DNA of 8,964 nucleotides from DASQFU01 sp035632955 (GTDB taxonomy: Bacteria; Eisenbacteria; RBG-16-71-46), in the NCBI GenBank assembly GCA_035632955.1, contig DASQFU010000049.1, forward strand, positions 1 through 8,964, read 5' to 3'. A program made the translations under genes and the position numbers. The notes beneath the pieces were generated by a model. It saw only the letters and a program-made list of their open reading frames with translations, did no database searches and was not told the origin of the DNA. Shown piece after piece: positions 7,019-8,964 of this stretch; within the stretch, counting starts at the first letter, position 1; each line of letters starts with the position of its first letter.

Positions 7019-8617
7019 ATGAGAAAGCTGAGGGTGGTGGTGAGGGCGGCGATGATGGTGGCGGTCCTGTGCATCGGGGAAGCCCGAGCCCAGACCGACC
7101 AGCAGCTGCTCGACGACATACAGCAGGTTTCGTTCCAGTACTTCTGGAACGAGGCCAATCCGGTGAACGGTCTCGTCAAGGATCGCAGCACCCCGGGCTC
7201 GCCCGCCAGCATCGCAGCCGTGGGGTTCGGGCTGTCGTCGATCTGCGTTGCGATCGACCATGGTTGGGTCACACACACGGCCGGGCGTGATCGCGTGCGG
7301 ACGACGCTCCAGACGTTCTGGAACGCTCCCCAGGGACCGGGCTCCAACGGATTCATCGGTTACAAGGGGCTCTACTACCACTTCCTCGACATGAACACCG
7401 CGACGCGGGTCTGGGAAAGCGAACTGTCCACGATCGACACGGCCCTGCTGTTCGCCGGCATTCTCGATGCCAAACAGTACTTCCAAGGTAGCGACCCGGA
7501 AGAGGTCGATATCCGTGCGCTTGCGGACTCGATCTACTTCCGGGCCGACTGGGAGTTCATGCGCAACTTCAATTCCGGAATCCTGCACGGGTGGAAGCCG
7601 GAGAGCGGGTTTGCCGGTTTCCCGCAATGGATCGGCTACAACGAAGCGATGATCCTCTACATCCTCGCACTGGGCTCGCCGACACATCCGGTCCCCGCCA
7701 GCACGTGGAACGCGTGGACCAGCGGCTATCAGTGGCAAACGCACTACGGATATTCCTACGTGGCGTTCGGGCCGCTATTCGGCCACCAGTACTCGCACTG
7801 CTGGGTCGACTTCCGTGCCGGGAAGGATGCCTACATGCAGAATCCGTTTCGCAACATCACGTACTTCGAGAACTCGCGCCGCGCGACCCTAGCGCAGCGT
7901 GGCTACTCCATCGCGAACCCGGGAGGCTTCGCCGGCTACAGCGACATCTTGTGGGGCCTGACGGCGAGCGACGATCCGCCGCCGGAGCCCTTATACGCCG
8001 CGCACGGCGCGCCGGGACCGGGGACCTTCGACAATGGGACGATCACGCCGACCGCACCCGCGAGCTCCCTGCCGTTTGCGCCCGAGGTCGTGCTCCCGGT
8101 ACTCCGCAACATGTATAACAACTATCCCAGCCTCTGGGGACCTTACGGCTTCCGGGACGCGTTCAACCTAAGCGTCAACTGGTACGCCACGGACTACCTC
8201 GGCATCGATCAGGGCCCGATCGTGATGATGATCGAGAACTACCGCACGCAATCGGTGTGGAACCGCTTCATGCTGAACCCTCACATCCAGCAAGGGCTCC
8301 TTCGCGCCGGCTTCGTCGGCGTGACCGGCGTGGACGACGGTCCGAACGCAGGCGTTGGGCTCGAGCTCTATCCCGCCCAGCCGAACCCGTTCGTCGATCG
8401 CGCCTCGCTTCGTTTCCGGCTCGCCCGGGAGGGATCGGTGCGCCTGACGCTGCACGATCTGGCGGGACGCGAAGTGGCGCGTCTCGTCGATGGTGTCCGG
8501 CCGGCCGGAATGCACGTCGAGACTGTGTCCCGCGGCAGCCTCGCCAGCGGCGTCTACTATTGCCATCTCCAGGGCAACGGGCAGTCGCAGATCCGGAAAC
8601 TCGTCCTGCTCCAATGA
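7019..8617 (+). CDS. Secreted PF10091 'glycoamylase' family glycoside hydrolase, GH144-like (probable endo-beta-1,2-glucanase), with C-terminal sorting-type domain
   Basis: 532 residues, probably hydrolysing beta-1,2-glucan outside the cell. A signal peptide with an MRKLRVVVR start is cut near ARA|Q25. The (alpha/alpha)6-type catalytic domain (about 28-435) shows the family blocks in order: WESELSTIDTA (132-142), HGWKPESGF (190-198), WIGYNEAMILYILALGSPTHP (204-224), FGPLFGHQYSHCWVDFR (250-266), YFENSRRATLAQ (282-293), WGLTASDDP (312-320), GPYGFRDAFN (374-383) and IDQGPIVMMIENYR (396-409). Acidic residues E133, E135, D140, E209 and D380 lie in these blocks and are active-site candidates. After a short link, residues 446-532 form a sorting-type domain (LYPAQPNPF, LASGVYYCHL, RKLVLLQ), so the enzyme may be surface-held. 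PF10091 also occurs in GH189 domains of cyclic glucan synthases. The 'glucoamylase' label of this family is old; characterised GH144 members cut beta-1,2-glucan. The fold is firm; the substrate is inferred and supported by the GH94-type gene overlapping its stop. Confidence 0.9.
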   Translation: MRKLRVVVRAAMMVAVLCIGEARAQTDQQLLDDIQQVSFQYFWNEANPVNGLVKDRSTPGSPASIAAVGFGLSSICVAIDHGWVTHTAGRDRVRTTLQTFWNAPQGPGSNGFIGYKGLYYHFLDMNTATRVWESELSTIDTALLFAGILDAKQYFQGSDPEEVDIRALADSIYFRADWEFMRNFNSGILHGWKPESGFAGFPQWIGYNEAMILYILALGSPTHPVPASTWNAWTSGYQWQTHYGYSYVAFGPLFGHQYSHCWVDFRAGKDAYMQNPFRNITYFENSRRATLAQRGYSIANPGGFAGYSDILWGLTASDDPPPEPLYAAHGAPGPGTFDNGTITPTAPASSLPFAPEVVLPVLRNMYNNYPSLWGPYGFRDAFNLSVNWYATDYLGIDQGPIVMMIENYRTQSVWNRFMLNPHIQQGLLRAGFVGVTGVDDGPNAGVGLELYPAQPNPFVDRASLRFRLAREGSVRLTLHDLAGREVARLVDGVRPAGMHVETVSRGSLASGVYYCHLQGNGQSQIRKLVLLQ

Positions 8618-8964
8618 CCGGCTCTAATCGGGATGCCGATACGGCTTCGCGCCTGAACTGGCCCGGCGCGCAGCCCGCCTCGCTGCTCTCGAACGGAAGC
8701 TACTCCGTCTTCATCACGGCCGATGGCACCGGCCGATCCATGTGGCAGGACGTCGCGCTGACGCGGTGGCGCGGCGACCGCATTCAGGATCGGGACGGTT
8801 TCTTCGTCTATCTCCGCGACCGAGAGACCGGCATCCCCTGGTCGTCGGGCCGCCGTCCGGTGGCGGGTCGACCCGAGCGCTACGAAGTCACGTGGCGCCC
8901 GGGAGCGTTCACGATCGCGAGGGTGGAAGAGCAGATCTTGACGCGCCTGACCGTGTGCGTCGAC
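8614..8964 (+). CDS. GH94/GT36-type protein, N-terminal part (probable 1,2-beta-oligoglucan phosphorylase; 3' partial)
   Basis: The first 117 codons of a longer gene, open to the window end. The ATG overlaps the preceding stop as ATGA (8614-8617), a classic sign of translational coupling; no clear Shine-Dalgarno precedes it. There is no signal peptide, so a cytoplasmic enzyme is expected. The sequence starts the beta-supersandwich of GH94-type proteins: ASLLSNGSYSVFITADGTG (about 23-41), WQDVALTRWRGD (44-55), FFVYLRDRETG (62-72), PWSSGRRPV (74-82) and PERYEVTWRPG (86-96). These match the pattern 'LLSNGrYxVmlTxxGxGxSxWxxxAxTRWR...YLRD...W(S)xG' that I know from 1,2-beta-oligoglucan phosphorylases and from the C-terminal half of NdvB-type cyclic beta-1,2-glucan synthases. 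The start lies directly before the domain, so this is not a full synthase with an N-terminal GT84 region. Such a phosphorylase would release glucose 1-phosphate from short beta-1,2-glucans made by the upstream hydrolase. The exact specificity cannot be read from this fragment. Confidence 0.82.
   Translation, partial: MTGSNRDADTASRLNWPGAQPASLLSNGSYSVFITADGTGRSMWQDVALTRWRGDRIQDRDGFFVYLRDRETGIPWSSGRRPVAGRPERYEVTWRPGAFTIARVEEQILTRLTVCVD

Noticed and set aside
7019..7093. Possible lipoprotein signal (Cys18) in the glycoside hydrolase
   Set aside because: The residues before Cys18 are A-V-L, not a good lipobox, and a normal Sec cleavage site (ARA|Q) follows; the C-terminal sorting domain gives another anchoring route.

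Overview
The window looks like one stretch of a high-GC genome. It carries five plus-strand genes packed end to end, with gaps of 19, 13 and 26 bases and finally a 4-base ATGA overlap. No gene is convincing on the minus strand, and no gap approaches 300 bases. The first gene is cut at its 5' end by the window edge and the last at its 3' end, so the promoter and terminator of the apparent operon lie outside.

Organism: the cell is clearly diderm, shown by a TonB-dependent receptor and a PorV/PorQ-type outer-membrane barrel. Two secreted proteins carry the C-terminal 'PNP(Y/F)...G(L/V)Y...' beta-sandwich typical of type IX secretion cargo and FlgD-like sorting domains. This mix, with high GC, suggests a member of the FCB group or a neighbouring candidate phylum (for example Eisenbacteria-like lineages) rather than a classical low-GC Bacteroidetes. 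This placement is inference; the window has no phylogenetic marker.

Layout: (1) 1-2679, TonB-dependent receptor with an N-terminal carboxypeptidase-regulatory-like domain. (2) 2699-5968, a 1,089-residue secreted protein with a large unassigned N-terminal region, an FN3-like domain and a C-terminal sorting-type domain. (3) 5982-6992, PorV/PorQ-family outer-membrane protein. (4) 7019-8617, secreted 'glycoamylase'-type (PF10091, GH144-like) glycoside hydrolase with its own C-terminal sorting-type domain. (5) 8614-8964, start of a GH94/GT36-type protein related to 1,2-beta-oligoglucan phosphorylases and to the C-terminal part of cyclic beta-1,2-glucan synthases.

How they may work together: genes 4 and 5 suggest use of beta-1,2-glucan, with a surface or secreted endo-glucanase making oligosaccharides and a cytoplasmic phosphorylase splitting them. 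Genes 1-3 would form the outer-membrane part: a TonB-driven importer, a large exported partner that might play the role SusD plays in Bacteroidetes, and a PorV-like protein that might help export or anchor the two sorting-domain proteins. No SusD homologue is visible. An unusual detail is that both of the first two gene junctions are bridged by a tiny ORF whose start overlaps or abuts the upstream stop and whose stop overlaps the downstream start, as if translation were handed from gene to gene.
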